Part shown: piece after piece, positions 33,544 through 39,463 of the stretch
Numbering within the stretch: position 1 is the stretch's first letter
Layout: every line of letters starts with the position of its first letter
Virus record (IMG/VR): IMGVR_UViG_3300030329_004118
Span: 1 to 39,463 of that record
From: a virus
Reading direction: 5' to 3' (one strand)
DNA: 39,463 nucleotides
Translations under genes and position numbers: made by a program
Notes under the pieces: model-generated
Databases searched by the model: none
The model's input: the letters and a program-made list of their open reading frames with translations, nothing else
Told to the model about the DNA's origin: nothing

Positions 33544-33906
33544 TTACCCTTTCCAATTTATAACCTCTGCGGTGGTTTCATAAAACCTGCCGAAAGGTGT
33601 TATTATTATGTATATCCAAGCTTTTACGATTTCTCCGTGCAAATCAAACTCTCTTATTTCTCTTTGATATAAACTGCCGTTACTTTCCAACATATCTGTA
33701 AAATAAAAGTCGTGTTCAGTTAAATCGTAAATCTCTCCCTTGAGATGCTTCCCATCGGGATTAAATTCTGCACAAGGAAATCCGCAATCGTATATATTAA
33801 ATCTATCAATAGATGTAGCCACACCTAAAAAATCTGTATGCACTAGCAATCTATTATTGCCTAATCCTCTTTTTAATGTTCCGTAAACAAACAACTTGCT
33901 TTCCAC
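33544..33906 (-). CDS. Gamma-glutamylcyclotransferase-like (GGCT/AIG2) protein
   Basis: A 120-residue protein with the hallmark FVYGTLKRGLGNN (YGTL at residues 8-11, the substrate-binding loop), ...GFPCAEFNPDGKHLKGEIYDL and LESNGSLYQRE (candidate catalytic E73). GGCT-fold enzymes release 5-oxoproline from gamma-glutamyl amines. GTG start with AGGAG eight bases upstream. In other genomes GGCT proteins are associated with amidoligases and class II amidotransferases in peptide-tag or metabolite pathways; both occur 1.6-4.3 kb away here. Confidence 0.8.
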   Translation of the reverse strand: MESKLFVYGTLKRGLGNNRLLVHTDFLGVATSIDRFNIYDCGFPCAEFNPDGKHLKGEIYDLTEHDFYFTDMLESNGSLYQREIREFDLHGEIVKAWIYIIITPFGRFYETTAEVINWKG

Positions 33907-33917
33907 TTTTATTTCTC

Positions 33918-34079
33918 CTATTCTTCTATTTTTTCTATATCTTCAATATAAAGATTATCCATTTCAATATCATCTTTAATATAGCCCTGTGCATTTGACT
34001 TCATATCTTCAACAGATTGATTTGGTAAATCATTTATACATATAACTACTCTATAACTACATCTTTTTTCTTTTTTCAT
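33918..34079 (-). CDS. Small acidic protein, 53 aa
   Basis: ATG follows GAAAGGGAAATAAAAA. The product MKKEKRCSYRVVICINDLPNQS begins basic and becomes strongly acidic (DNLYIEDIEKIEE). No family recognised. Just upstream of the GGCT-like gene in the same transcript. Confidence 0.55.
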   Translation of the reverse strand: MKKEKRCSYRVVICINDLPNQSVEDMKSNAQGYIKDDIEMDNLYIEDIEKIEE

Positions 34080-34082
34080 TTT

Positions 34083-34175
34083 TTATTTCCCTTTCTTTAT
34101 TAATATAATTCTTATAAATGTATAGAGTAATATTATATACATTATAACTATACACCCTTTTATAAAACCTTCCAT
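34083..34175 (-). CDS. Tiny membrane peptide, 30 aa
   Basis: GAGG then ATG 34175 gives MEGFIKGCIVIMYIILLYTFIR followed by KKGK: one membrane helix with a basic end. Three bases separate it from the next gene. Short, but ribosome site, tight spacing and topology support translation. Confidence 0.5.
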   Translation of the reverse strand: MEGFIKGCIVIMYIILLYTFIRIILIKKGK

Positions 34176-34195
34176 TTATACCTCAATTAATTTAT

Positions 34196-34389
34196 AAGTG
34201 TTTTTTCTTTAAGGTCTTAAAACACTTAAAAAAGACCGCACATTATGTTTATTAAGGAAAACACCTCGCAACGAGGAAAAACCTCAATTATAAGGGCAAG
34301 TATCAAACAAGGTTAGAGAGAGGGTGAATATAACAAACACCCTTTTATAACCCCCGTCGGCTCTCACGAATTCCGCTCTCTACTTGCCC
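34196..34389 (-). ncRNA. Structured intergenic region, RNA candidate B
   Basis: The 230 bases between 34176 and 34405 have no gene but much structure: GGGCAAGTA (34294-34302) with TACTTGCCC (34381-34389), 9 bp; TAGAGAG (34314-34320) with CTCTCTA (34376-34382); AGGGTG (34321-34326) with CACCCT (34338-34343); CCTCG-CAA-CGAGG (34264-34276). A further hairpin AAGTGTTTT/AAAACACTT (34196-34227) has its loop GGTCTT paired to AAGACC (34232-34237), a pseudoknot or switch. The strand is uncertain; minus is given because neighbours are minus. Shares TTTTATAACCCCC and AAGTATCAAAC in inverse with RNA 32794-33060. Confidence 0.5.
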
Positions 34390-34405
34390 TATTTATTAGG
34401 TTGTT

Positions 34406-34558
34406 TTAGAGTCCCGTTATTTCTTTATCGTGCATTTTAAGAACTTCAGTCTTTACCTTATTCCCCACATTGATTTCTTTATCTGTACATATTAGTTTTA
34501 GCAATATGGTTTCCAATTGGTCTTTATCTAACTCTTCCAACCTTTTTTGATAACTCAT
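34406..34558 (-). CDS. Small protein, 50 aa
   Basis: ATG at 34558 has AAAGGGAATAAA upstream; a longer frame to 34597 is less likely. Product MSYQKRLEELDKDQLETILLKLIC then NVGNKVKTEVLKMHDKEI is helical. First gene of the minus early block after the AT-rich origin-like region. No known family. Confidence 0.6.
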   Translation of the reverse strand: MSYQKRLEELDKDQLETILLKLICTDKEINVGNKVKTEVLKMHDKEITGL

Positions 34559-34844
34559 TTTATTCCCTTTCGTTTTTGTTGTCCAACTTCGGCTCATTTC
34601 CGCCTTACCCTCAATTTATAAAATAAAATTAATATAATGCAAGCTTTTTGTCATTTTTTTTTGCAACTTTTTTTGATACCCTTCGACAGAAATATAAAAA
34701 TATTTTTTTAAAAGGGTATTTTCCTATTTATAAAATTATAAAATATAAAAATTTTACCCCCACCCCTAATTATAACGCTAGGAAAAAAAATATCTCTTTT
34801 TTGACCCACTTTTTCGGCAAAAATCGTAAAAACCTGTAAAAAAG

Positions 34845-34853
34845 TTATCCACA
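34845..34853 (+). promoter_or_regulatory. DnaA box TTATCCACA (1)
   Basis: Perfect match to the bacterial DnaA R1 consensus; preceded by CCTGTAAAA (34833-34841), the same unit as in the tandem array 170 bases downstream. Confidence 0.7.
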
Positions 34854-34928
34854 ATTTTTTGGATACCAAAATCCGAAAATCCCAAAAATCGCATAAAATT
34901 ATTTTTTTTTGCGGTGGGGGGGGGTAGG

Positions 34929-34937
34929 TTATCCACA
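34929..34937 (+). promoter_or_regulatory. DnaA box TTATCCACA (2)
   Basis: Second perfect box, same strand, 84 bases after the first, right after the G9 run. Confidence 0.7.
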
Positions 34938-35021
34938 TTTTAAAACTATGTCAAAAAGCAATTTAAAGTAATACTTTAAATGATGCCTGCAATTAATTTT
35001 GCAAATCTTAAAAATTTATTT

Positions 35022-35084
35022 CCTGTAAAATCTGTAAAATCTGTAAAATCTGTAAAATCTGTAAAGCCTGAAAAACCTGTAAAA
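35022..35084 (+). repeat. Tandem 9-bp iteron-like array
   Basis: Seven end-to-end units of (T/C)CTGTAAAA: CCTGTAAAA, TCTGTAAAA three times, TCTGTAAAG, CCTGAAAAA, CCTGTAAAA. Position beside DnaA boxes suggests initiator-binding iterons. No spacers, so not CRISPR. Confidence 0.8.
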
Positions 35085-35350
35085 AATTTTGCCCGTCTTT
35101 GATTTTTTACGATTTTGCTATCCCCTACCCTACCCTTCTCGTCGTAAAAATGATATTTTTAGCTATTTTTTAAAATCGCTTAAATTTACGATTTTTATTT
35201 TTTTGCTCTCTCTAATACTCTGAACAGAAAAAAACGTCTAAAAATGTCAATATTTTTCGCCATATGCTAAACCCTACACTCTACCAAATCCTTAAAATGC
35301 CTTAAATTCTTTAAATTTGCCTATTTAACGGCTATTAAACTAAAAAGTAA

Positions 35351-35368
35351 TGTCAATATATCTTGACA
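35351..35368. promoter_or_regulatory. Operator-like dyad TGTCAA-N6-TTGACA
   Basis: Perfect 6-bp inverted arms around TATATC. TTGACA half-sites also lie upstream of the Cro-like gene, so this may be a binding site of that regulator. Confidence 0.45.
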
Positions 35369-35437
35369 AGTAAAAAAGTGTCTAAAATCGCCTATTTTGG
35401 CGATATTTTAAAAATTGCCTTCTGTCCCCCGTCGACA

Positions 35438-35467
35438 AAACAAGAAACCCGCTCGAAGCGGGTTTCT
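35438..35467 (-). terminator. Terminator after the amidotransferase gene
   Basis: Perfect 11-bp hairpin (AGAAACCCGCT and AGCGGGTTTCT, 3-nt loop) at 35443-35467, followed on the minus strand by TGTTTTGT. It ends the amidoligase-amidotransferase transcript. The plus side is also T-rich, so it may work both ways. Confidence 0.85.
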
Positions 35468-35496
35468 CATTTTCTCGTCTTATTTTGAGTATTTTT

Positions 35497-36312
35497 CTAG
35501 TCGAATTTGAATTCGCTCTGTTCATTGAAATACGTTTCGCAAGTATCGCAATATTTCTCATCATTGACGGAAATTAAGCTATCGTTTAACATTCCGCACC
35601 CGTCGCATTTAATGAATTTATTCTCGGCATAAACTCTCTTTTTTGTGTCGACAATCTTGTCCATAATAGGACGATTTTTTTTGCTCTTTTTATTGGTTTT
35701 TATCGTCGTATTGTCCCAATTGTAAGCCTTCCAATTATTGCGATGATATACAATAGGCTCGGGCTTTTTGTAATTGTCGTTGCTATACCAAATCGTTTTT
35801 AATTTGTTCCAATGTCCGCCGTATTTATGCTCATTAATAATTTCGAACGACCCGTCAGAATTTAAGAAAGCTAATTTGCTCGACCCTATGAAATCAGAAA
35901 CAAGAGTTTTTATTGATTCCGACTCTGACCAATTAGTCGGCAAATCCTTCAAAATCGTATTATTGAAAACTCTAGTATCTGACAAAGTCGCATCGCTACC
36001 GACGGAATTTATACAGCCGTTATGTCCGAAAACTTGCCCGTCATTCACTCGGAACGGGTGACAATTATCAAGATTTGTTAACCCGTGAGTCGTATAACGG
36101 AAATGGATTAAAAATGCCGACGATGAGCCGAATTTTTTAACATCTTTATTTATTGATTTCACGAACGGGTCAAGCTTCATAAATTTACGAATTTGAATTT
36201 CGCCCTTATCAACGAAGGCATATCCTACGCCGTCGTTATTTCTTTTCCAAGTTTGCTTGAATTGCTCGTCTGTTACCTTGCTATTTTTCTTTTGTATAAT
36301 TAGTAAACACAT
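35497..36312 (-). CDS. Class II glutamine amidotransferase (GAT-II) with zinc ribbon
   Basis: A 271-residue Ntn-hydrolase. Cys2 is the expected nucleophile once Met is removed (MCLLII). Conserved parts: NNDGVGYAF (25-33), HFRYTTHG (70-77, substrate Arg72), NCHPF (83-87) and FGHNGCI (95-101, oxyanion Asn98). It should release ammonia from glutamine and pass it to a partner. After residue 230 there is an extra zinc ribbon (C236, C239, C255, C258). The partner is most likely the adjacent amidoligase, 35 bases upstream in the same transcript. More CG dinucleotides than the structural genes. Confidence 0.88.
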   Translation of the reverse strand: MCLLIIQKKNSKVTDEQFKQTWKRNNDGVGYAFVDKGEIQIRKFMKLDPFVKSINKDVKKFGSSSAFLIHFRYTTHGLTNLDNCHPFRVNDGQVFGHNGCINSVGSDATLSDTRVFNNTILKDLPTNWSESESIKTLVSDFIGSSKLAFLNSDGSFEIINEHKYGGHWNKLKTIWYSNDNYKKPEPIVYHRNNWKAYNWDNTTIKTNKKSKKNRPIMDKIVDTKKRVYAENKFIKCDGCGMLNDSLISVNDEKYCDTCETYFNEQSEFKFD

Positions 36313-36347
36313 TTTTTTTACTCTCTTTCTCGTCTTAATTGACGTTT

Positions 36348-38204
36348 TTAGTTATTGTTATTTATTATTATTTCTGATACTTCGCCCTTTACATCTTCAC
36401 GGCATAAAAACTCGAATAAATTCGGATAGCTTTTTTGATTTTTAGCGATATAGCTACAATATTTACTTAAATCGTTAAAATTAACATTTCCGCTCTGTTG
36501 AGTGAAGTAAAAAAGCGACTCGACAAAATCAAGATTTTTTCTAAATCCTTGCTCGTCTAAATTGCTCTTAAAAATTCTAACTTCAATCGTTGCCGAATTC
36601 ATTAAATTAACCGCTTTGTATCTGTCTGAAAATGGTCTTACTGGTCTTTTATCTTTTCTCTTATATTTGCTTACAATTTCCGATTTGCATCTGTCAACAT
36701 CGTTTGAACTATATTGACACCAATCGCCACCCGTTCCACGTCTTTGACCAATCACTTTTGAGAATTTAACATTCTTGTTAATGAATGATAAAAATCTAAA
36801 AAGATGAGTTTCGCCGTCGAATGCCGAGCGGTTTACGTGAATATGTATTCCGCAATTACTAGAGTAAAATCCTCTGTAATCTTTTCTGTGTCTCAATAGA
36901 ATTTGATTTAAATCTAATTTACGAAACACGTCAAACGTTGACGGGTGCGATATTACTTCAAATCCTCGAGAAACCGACCCGTCTCGACACGTCCAAAAAA
37001 GATTGCTTGACTCGTGAGCAATCGTCCAAGCGGTCGCCTTCTCGTCATATTGATTGATATGCTCTCTAGCTTCAATTTCGCACTCTATGCCGACAAGTAA
37101 TTCATTTTTTAAATTGCCGATTTCATTAAGCGATTTAATCTCATTATTTTTATTTACATAATGATATTGTAGCGACGGGTTAGAATGATAAGCCCGAATT
37201 GAATTTCTCGTAATTGATTTTTTATTGGACGAATAGCACAAATTACAGATTTCTGTATAGTTATTTCTAGTTACAGAAAGCAAATGCAAATGTTCTGTTT
37301 TATCTGTCATTTTTACGATTTTGTCATTTTCTGTTAATGCTCGACATTGCTTACACTCTGTCATATGATTATTTACATATTTTGCCGACATTATGCCGAT
37401 TGTCGCATCATATCTAATAACGTCTCTCTGACTATTTAATTTCGAGTATTTGCCTAGAAATTGGTAAAATTCGCCCGTTTTTTGACAAGGTCGAAATTGA
37501 CTACCTAGCGGAAGTTTATTTGTCAGATTTCCGCCTAAATCGTGGAATTTACTTTCTAACTCTCGATGATTGAAATTAATAGTCGTCAACCTTGTAAAAT
37601 CCGTTAATTGATTTCCTTCTGTTTTTAAATCATAATTTAGAGCTAAATCATTTAAGCAATTTGCTAGGTTTGAATGAAATTCATTTTCTCTGTAGTTATC
37701 GTTTGCTCGGTCGTATTTTACGAATTTAGAAACATCTTTTAAGGACTTACTATTTTTAAATGTATCGTACACAAATTCTCTATAATTTGACACGTCATAT
37801 CCTCGACCCTCCTCAGCATAAAACATCGCCATTTGAAAAGCTTCTGTCGTTGTTAACTCTTTTAGAAATCGCTCTAATTTCTCGGCATATCGTCTTTTTA
37901 GGCAATAATTGCCGTTATTATATTTCTCAAAAGCCCACGTTTTAAATTCAGGGTATTGAAATAGTCGAGCCTGTAATTCTATAGAGTCAGTCAAGAACGA
38001 CAGCATACTAATTCGTCTTAATACTCGTGTTTTGCCGTTCAAACCTATTCCGTTAATGAATAGAAATTCCGACATTCTTTGTCTTGACTCTTTAATTTCT
38101 GTCTGTGTATATCCTAGCAAATTATTTATTTTTGTATATTTGCGGATACTACAATTTCCGACGTTAAAATGAAAAGTTATGTTATTTTTTTTAATTGTTT
38201 TCAT
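36348..38204 (-). CDS. Amidoligase (GS-fold COOH-NH2 ligase) with N-terminal extension
   Basis: A 618-residue protein. The C-terminal catalytic part (about 368-570) has the Amidoligase_2-type signature: LVGIECEIEARE (370-381), RDGSVSRGFEVISHP (407-421), NCGIHIHVNRS (450-460) and YKAVNLMNSATIEVRIF (529-545), i.e. glutamine-synthetase-like metal/ATP residues. Such enzymes form amide or isopeptide bonds using ATP. C284xxC287 and C320xxC323 make a zinc-ribbon-like site before it, and residues 1-270 are an unrecognised helical domain. Ribosome site GAGAGGAAACACG. With the adjacent GAT-II it would form a glutamine-fed ligase; the acceptor is unknown. Confidence 0.82.
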   Translation of the reverse strand: MKTIKKNNITFHFNVGNCSIRKYTKINNLLGYTQTEIKESRQRMSEFLFINGIGLNGKTRVLRRISMLSFLTDSIELQARLFQYPEFKTWAFEKYNNGNYCLKRRYAEKLERFLKELTTTEAFQMAMFYAEEGRGYDVSNYREFVYDTFKNSKSLKDVSKFVKYDRANDNYRENEFHSNLANCLNDLALNYDLKTEGNQLTDFTRLTTINFNHRELESKFHDLGGNLTNKLPLGSQFRPCQKTGEFYQFLGKYSKLNSQRDVIRYDATIGIMSAKYVNNHMTECKQCRALTENDKIVKMTDKTEHLHLLSVTRNNYTEICNLCYSSNKKSITRNSIRAYHSNPSLQYHYVNKNNEIKSLNEIGNLKNELLVGIECEIEAREHINQYDEKATAWTIAHESSNLFWTCRDGSVSRGFEVISHPSTFDVFRKLDLNQILLRHRKDYRGFYSSNCGIHIHVNRSAFDGETHLFRFLSFINKNVKFSKVIGQRRGTGGDWCQYSSNDVDRCKSEIVSKYKRKDKRPVRPFSDRYKAVNLMNSATIEVRIFKSNLDEQGFRKNLDFVESLFYFTQQSGNVNFNDLSKYCSYIAKNQKSYPNLFEFLCREDVKGEVSEIIINNNN

Positions 38205-38234
38205 CGTGTTTCCTCTCTTATTTTGTTTTATTTT

Positions 38235-38260
38235 GTGGCGATATTTCTTGTCATCGCTAC
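38235..38260. promoter_or_regulatory. Hairpin in the amidoligase leader
   Basis: GTGGCGAT (38235-38242) pairs with ATCGCTAC (38253-38260), 8 bp with one G-T, about 30-55 bases before the amidoligase ATG (38204). It may regulate translation or stability of the message. Confidence 0.45.
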
Positions 38261-38521
38261 AATAATATATTAAGGATAATTCATATAAAAAAATCAGAGT
38301 TCTCGTCGGTGGTAGAGTGGTTTTCTCGTCGGTGTCAAGTTATCATTTTTAGCCTATAGACCCCTTAAAATAGCCTATTTTTCTCGTCGAGGGTCTCGTA
38401 CGCACAGGTACATATATATGCTTAAAAAAGCCTATTTTTTTATATTTAGCTTATTTCTCGTCGGTAATCAATTAAATTGTAACAATATGTAACAATCAGT
38501 ATTTTAGGCTTATTTTTGGCT

Positions 38522-38551
38522 CTTGTAAGTGCTATATATATATGATAGTTA
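38522..38551. repeat. 30-bp direct repeat, copy 1
   Basis: CTTGTAAGTGCTATATATAT then ATGATAGTTA; identical to 38677-38706 but for one base. Contains the dyad CTAT...ATAG. A shorter relative TGATAGTTACA is at 38648. Confidence 0.85.
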
Positions 38552-38676
38552 CAGGCTTTGCTCGTCTATAAATTATTTTGTATTTTGCTTAAAAATTGTT
38601 CTCGTCGAGGTCTCGTCGACAAAAATTTGTATGTGCCTTATTTTATTGATAGTTACAAGGATTTGCGTTTTCTGTG

Positions 38677-38706
38677 CTTGTAAGTACTATATATATATGA
38701 TAGTTA
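38677..38706. repeat. 30-bp direct repeat, copy 2
   Basis: Matches 38522-38551 (G to A at the tenth base), 155 bases apart, each followed closely by a CTCGTC motif. Confidence 0.85.
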
Positions 38707-39016
38707 TGATTGTTCTCGTCGATAAAATAGTTCTTGTTTAATTGTTTTAATTGATTAGGAGTTTTTTAATATTTTGAATTTGTTTGATTGTTTAAATCGT
38801 AAAATTACTAAAAAAAATTTTCGATGCTACGCATTATATCTGATTTGGTTTTTAATTATTTGATTATGATTTTAATTGCTTAATAGCATTTAAAAGATTG
38901 TATTAATTACGGCAAAAATCGTACCATACTCTAAAATTTTTTACTTTAGTTACGCAGTTTCAACATACCAAAAAAACGGCTATATATTTACGATTTAAGT
39001 CTGTATTTTGAAGGAC

Positions 39017-39025
39017 TTATCCACA
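39017..39025 (+). promoter_or_regulatory. DnaA box TTATCCACA (3)
   Basis: Third perfect DnaA box, about 200 bases before terS, in an AT-rich region with GTTGATAACTT direct repeats; a second origin-like site. Confidence 0.65.
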
Positions 39026-39188
39026 TAGTTGTTAACATTCGTAAAAAATGAGCCATTAACAGCGAATAATGTTGATAACTTGTTGATAACTTGACCCACT
39101 AAGGCGGATACGCAAAATCGGGATTTGGGGGGTAGCATTCCACATAAAATCTAAAAAGTAACTTCCAAAAGAGAAAAAATAGGAAACT

Positions 39189-39216
39189 TTGAAAATATCT
39201 TTGAATTTCTTATATT
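39189..39216 (+). promoter_or_regulatory. Promoter candidate of terS
   Basis: TTGAAA (39189-39194), 16-base spacer, TATATT (39211-39216). The expected start site is at or beside the ATG at 39223, with no ribosome site between, so the message may be leaderless. Confidence 0.45.
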
Positions 39217-39222
39217 AAGAAT

Positions 39223-39463
39223 ATGGAAACAATTACTAAATTTAAGAAAAACCCTTCAAAAGTGTTAGCAATAGAACTACTAGCACTCAATCCTAGGCTT
39301 AAAAACGGCGAAATAGCGGAGAAAGTCGGAATAAGCAGTAGAACATTAGAGTTATGGAAAACAGACCCTAATTTCGTTGATGCTGTATATGAAAGATATA
39401 TGTTGGAATTTGGAATTGAAGTTCCTGCGGTGTTAAATGCAATGGTTCGTGAAGCAAAGGAGG
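39223..39463 (+). CDS. terS: Small terminase subunit, N-terminal part (continues at base 1)
   Basis: This is the first 80 codons of the small terminase; the frame continues without a break at base 1 to give a 219-residue protein. The N-terminus holds a helix-turn-helix (about residues 15-45, with GEIAEKVGISSRTLELWK) of the kind found in phBC6A51-type small terminases, which recognise phage DNA and hand it to TerL. The ATG at 39223 has no Shine-Dalgarno sequence. A promoter-like pair TTGAAA (39189) and TATATT (39211), 16 bases apart, would start transcription at or next to the ATG, so a leaderless message is possible. The gene points away from TerL, from which it is separated by two small plus-strand genes and a minus-strand block. 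The family call is from the HTH pattern, position and size. Confidence 0.75.
   Translation, partial: METITKFKKNPSKVLAIELLALNPRLKNGEIAEKVGISSRTLELWKTDPNFVDAVYERYMLEFGIEVPAVLNAMVREAKE
39364..39463. repeat. Terminal 100-bp overlap, right copy
   Basis: This is the partner of bases 1-100, inside terS. The single difference is synonymous (GAG for GAA), which suggests population variation or a sequencing difference at the contig edge. Confidence 0.95.

Larger units (their letters stand above)
34559..35437. promoter_or_regulatory. AT-rich non-coding region, candidate replication origin
   Basis: No convincing gene in about 880 bases. It holds two perfect DnaA boxes, a 9-bp tandem array, an operator-like dyad, a T10 run next to a G9 run (34902-34924), and several ATCGTAAAA/TTTTACGAT motifs (about 34823, 35107, 35186). 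High A+T and these elements suit DNA unwinding and initiator binding. Promoters for the minus early block (starting at 34558) should also lie here. Confidence 0.55.
38300..38722. repeat. Array of TTCTCGTCG motifs
   Basis: Core TCTCGTCG (minus strand CGACGAGA) occurs seven times at irregular spacing upstream of the amidoligase. CTCGTC also recurs through 35149-36555, 36330 and 37039, inside and between the two genes, far more often than in the rest of the window. Possible regulator or modification sites. Confidence 0.65.
38205..39222. promoter_or_regulatory. Non-coding region between amidoligase and terS
   Basis: About 1 kb without a credible gene. It contains seven copies of (T/G)TCTCGTCG(G/A) at 38300, 38323, 38381, 38455, 38599, 38610 and 38713; a 30-bp direct repeat; AGCCTATTTTT repeats (about 38371 and 38429); a DnaA box; GTTGATAACTT twice (about 39070-39091); and an imperfect inverted repeat around AACATTCG and CGAATAATGTT (39035-39073). 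The amidoligase promoter (minus) and the terS promoter (plus) must lie here. Confidence 0.6.

Noticed and set aside
34648-34938. Frames on both strands in the AT-rich origin-like region
   Set aside because: They consist of homopolymer translation across the T and G runs and DnaA boxes; no start signals.
35022-35084. CRISPR array
   Set aside because: Units are only 9 bp and directly adjacent, with no spacers and no cas genes.
38529-38741. 70-codon plus frame in the repeat-rich leader
   Set aside because: Built from the ATAT and CTCGTC repeats; low-complexity hydrophobic product, no ribosome site.
1-39463. Integrase, CI repressor, attachment site (temperate lifestyle)
   Set aside because: No recombinase signature was seen on either strand; the only HTH gene is Cro-sized, so a temperate life is not supported.

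Overview
The window reads as one complete tailed-phage genome, opened inside a gene. Its last 100 bases repeat its first 100 (one synonymous difference at the second-to-last base), and the small-terminase reading frame runs unbroken across that join, so the molecule assembled as a circle. It is AT-rich (about one third G+C by eye), densely packed with ATGA/TAATG stop-start overlaps, and uses strong Shine-Dalgarno sites (AAGGAG type). A large terminase, portal, scaffold, capsid, tail tube, chaperone pair with a -1 frame overlap and a 1092-residue tape measure, with no sheath gene, indicate a siphovirus-like member of Caudoviricetes. A GH24 endolysin points to a Gram-negative host; the style (tail-fibre repeats, dockerin-ended tail protein) resembles uncultured marine phages, but the host cannot be fixed. 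No integrase, DNA polymerase or RNA polymerase was seen.

Layout. (1) 39223-519, plus: TerS, then two small coupled genes. (2) 851-4210, minus: a small gene, a tail-completion/morphogenesis-like protein, portal and TerL, opposite in direction to all other virion genes. (3) 4307-26704, plus: scaffold, capsid, terminator, endolysin and holin candidates, metallophosphoesterase, two DUF2589-type proteins, fibre-like proteins, connector, tail terminator candidate, tail tube, chaperones, tape measure, a 1612-residue tail-tip protein with a dockerin-like end, and two further tail proteins. (4) 26705-34558, minus: early/replication block with two PD-(D/E)XK-type nucleases, a C5-type methyltransferase inserted between direct repeats, helicase-loader-like protein, SSB/DUF736-like protein, Rad52-type annealing protein, AbrB-like, ParB-like and Cro-like proteins, a GGCT-like enzyme and many tiny genes. 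(5) 34559-35470: non-coding, two perfect DnaA boxes, a 9-bp tandem array, an operator-like dyad and a terminator. (6) 35497-38204, minus: a class II glutamine amidotransferase and a GS-fold amidoligase. (7) 38205-39222: non-coding, with repeated TTCTCGTCG motifs, a 30-bp direct repeat and a third DnaA box.

Stand-out items are: the amidotransferase/amidoligase pair (with a GGCT-like gene nearby) in a segment of different composition; a structured, terminator-ended RNA candidate on the plus strand at 32794-33060; a 72-nt tRNA-like RNA at 28627-28698 that looks like the tRNA-like domain of tmRNA without the message part; and a second structured region at 34196-34389 sharing two short motifs with the first RNA. 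How they work together: the minus-strand early block supplies regulation, recombination and origin/helicase-loading functions while polymerase must come from the host; the plus-strand late block builds and releases the virion; the amidoligase unit is probably an accessory module for making or decorating a peptide-like product.
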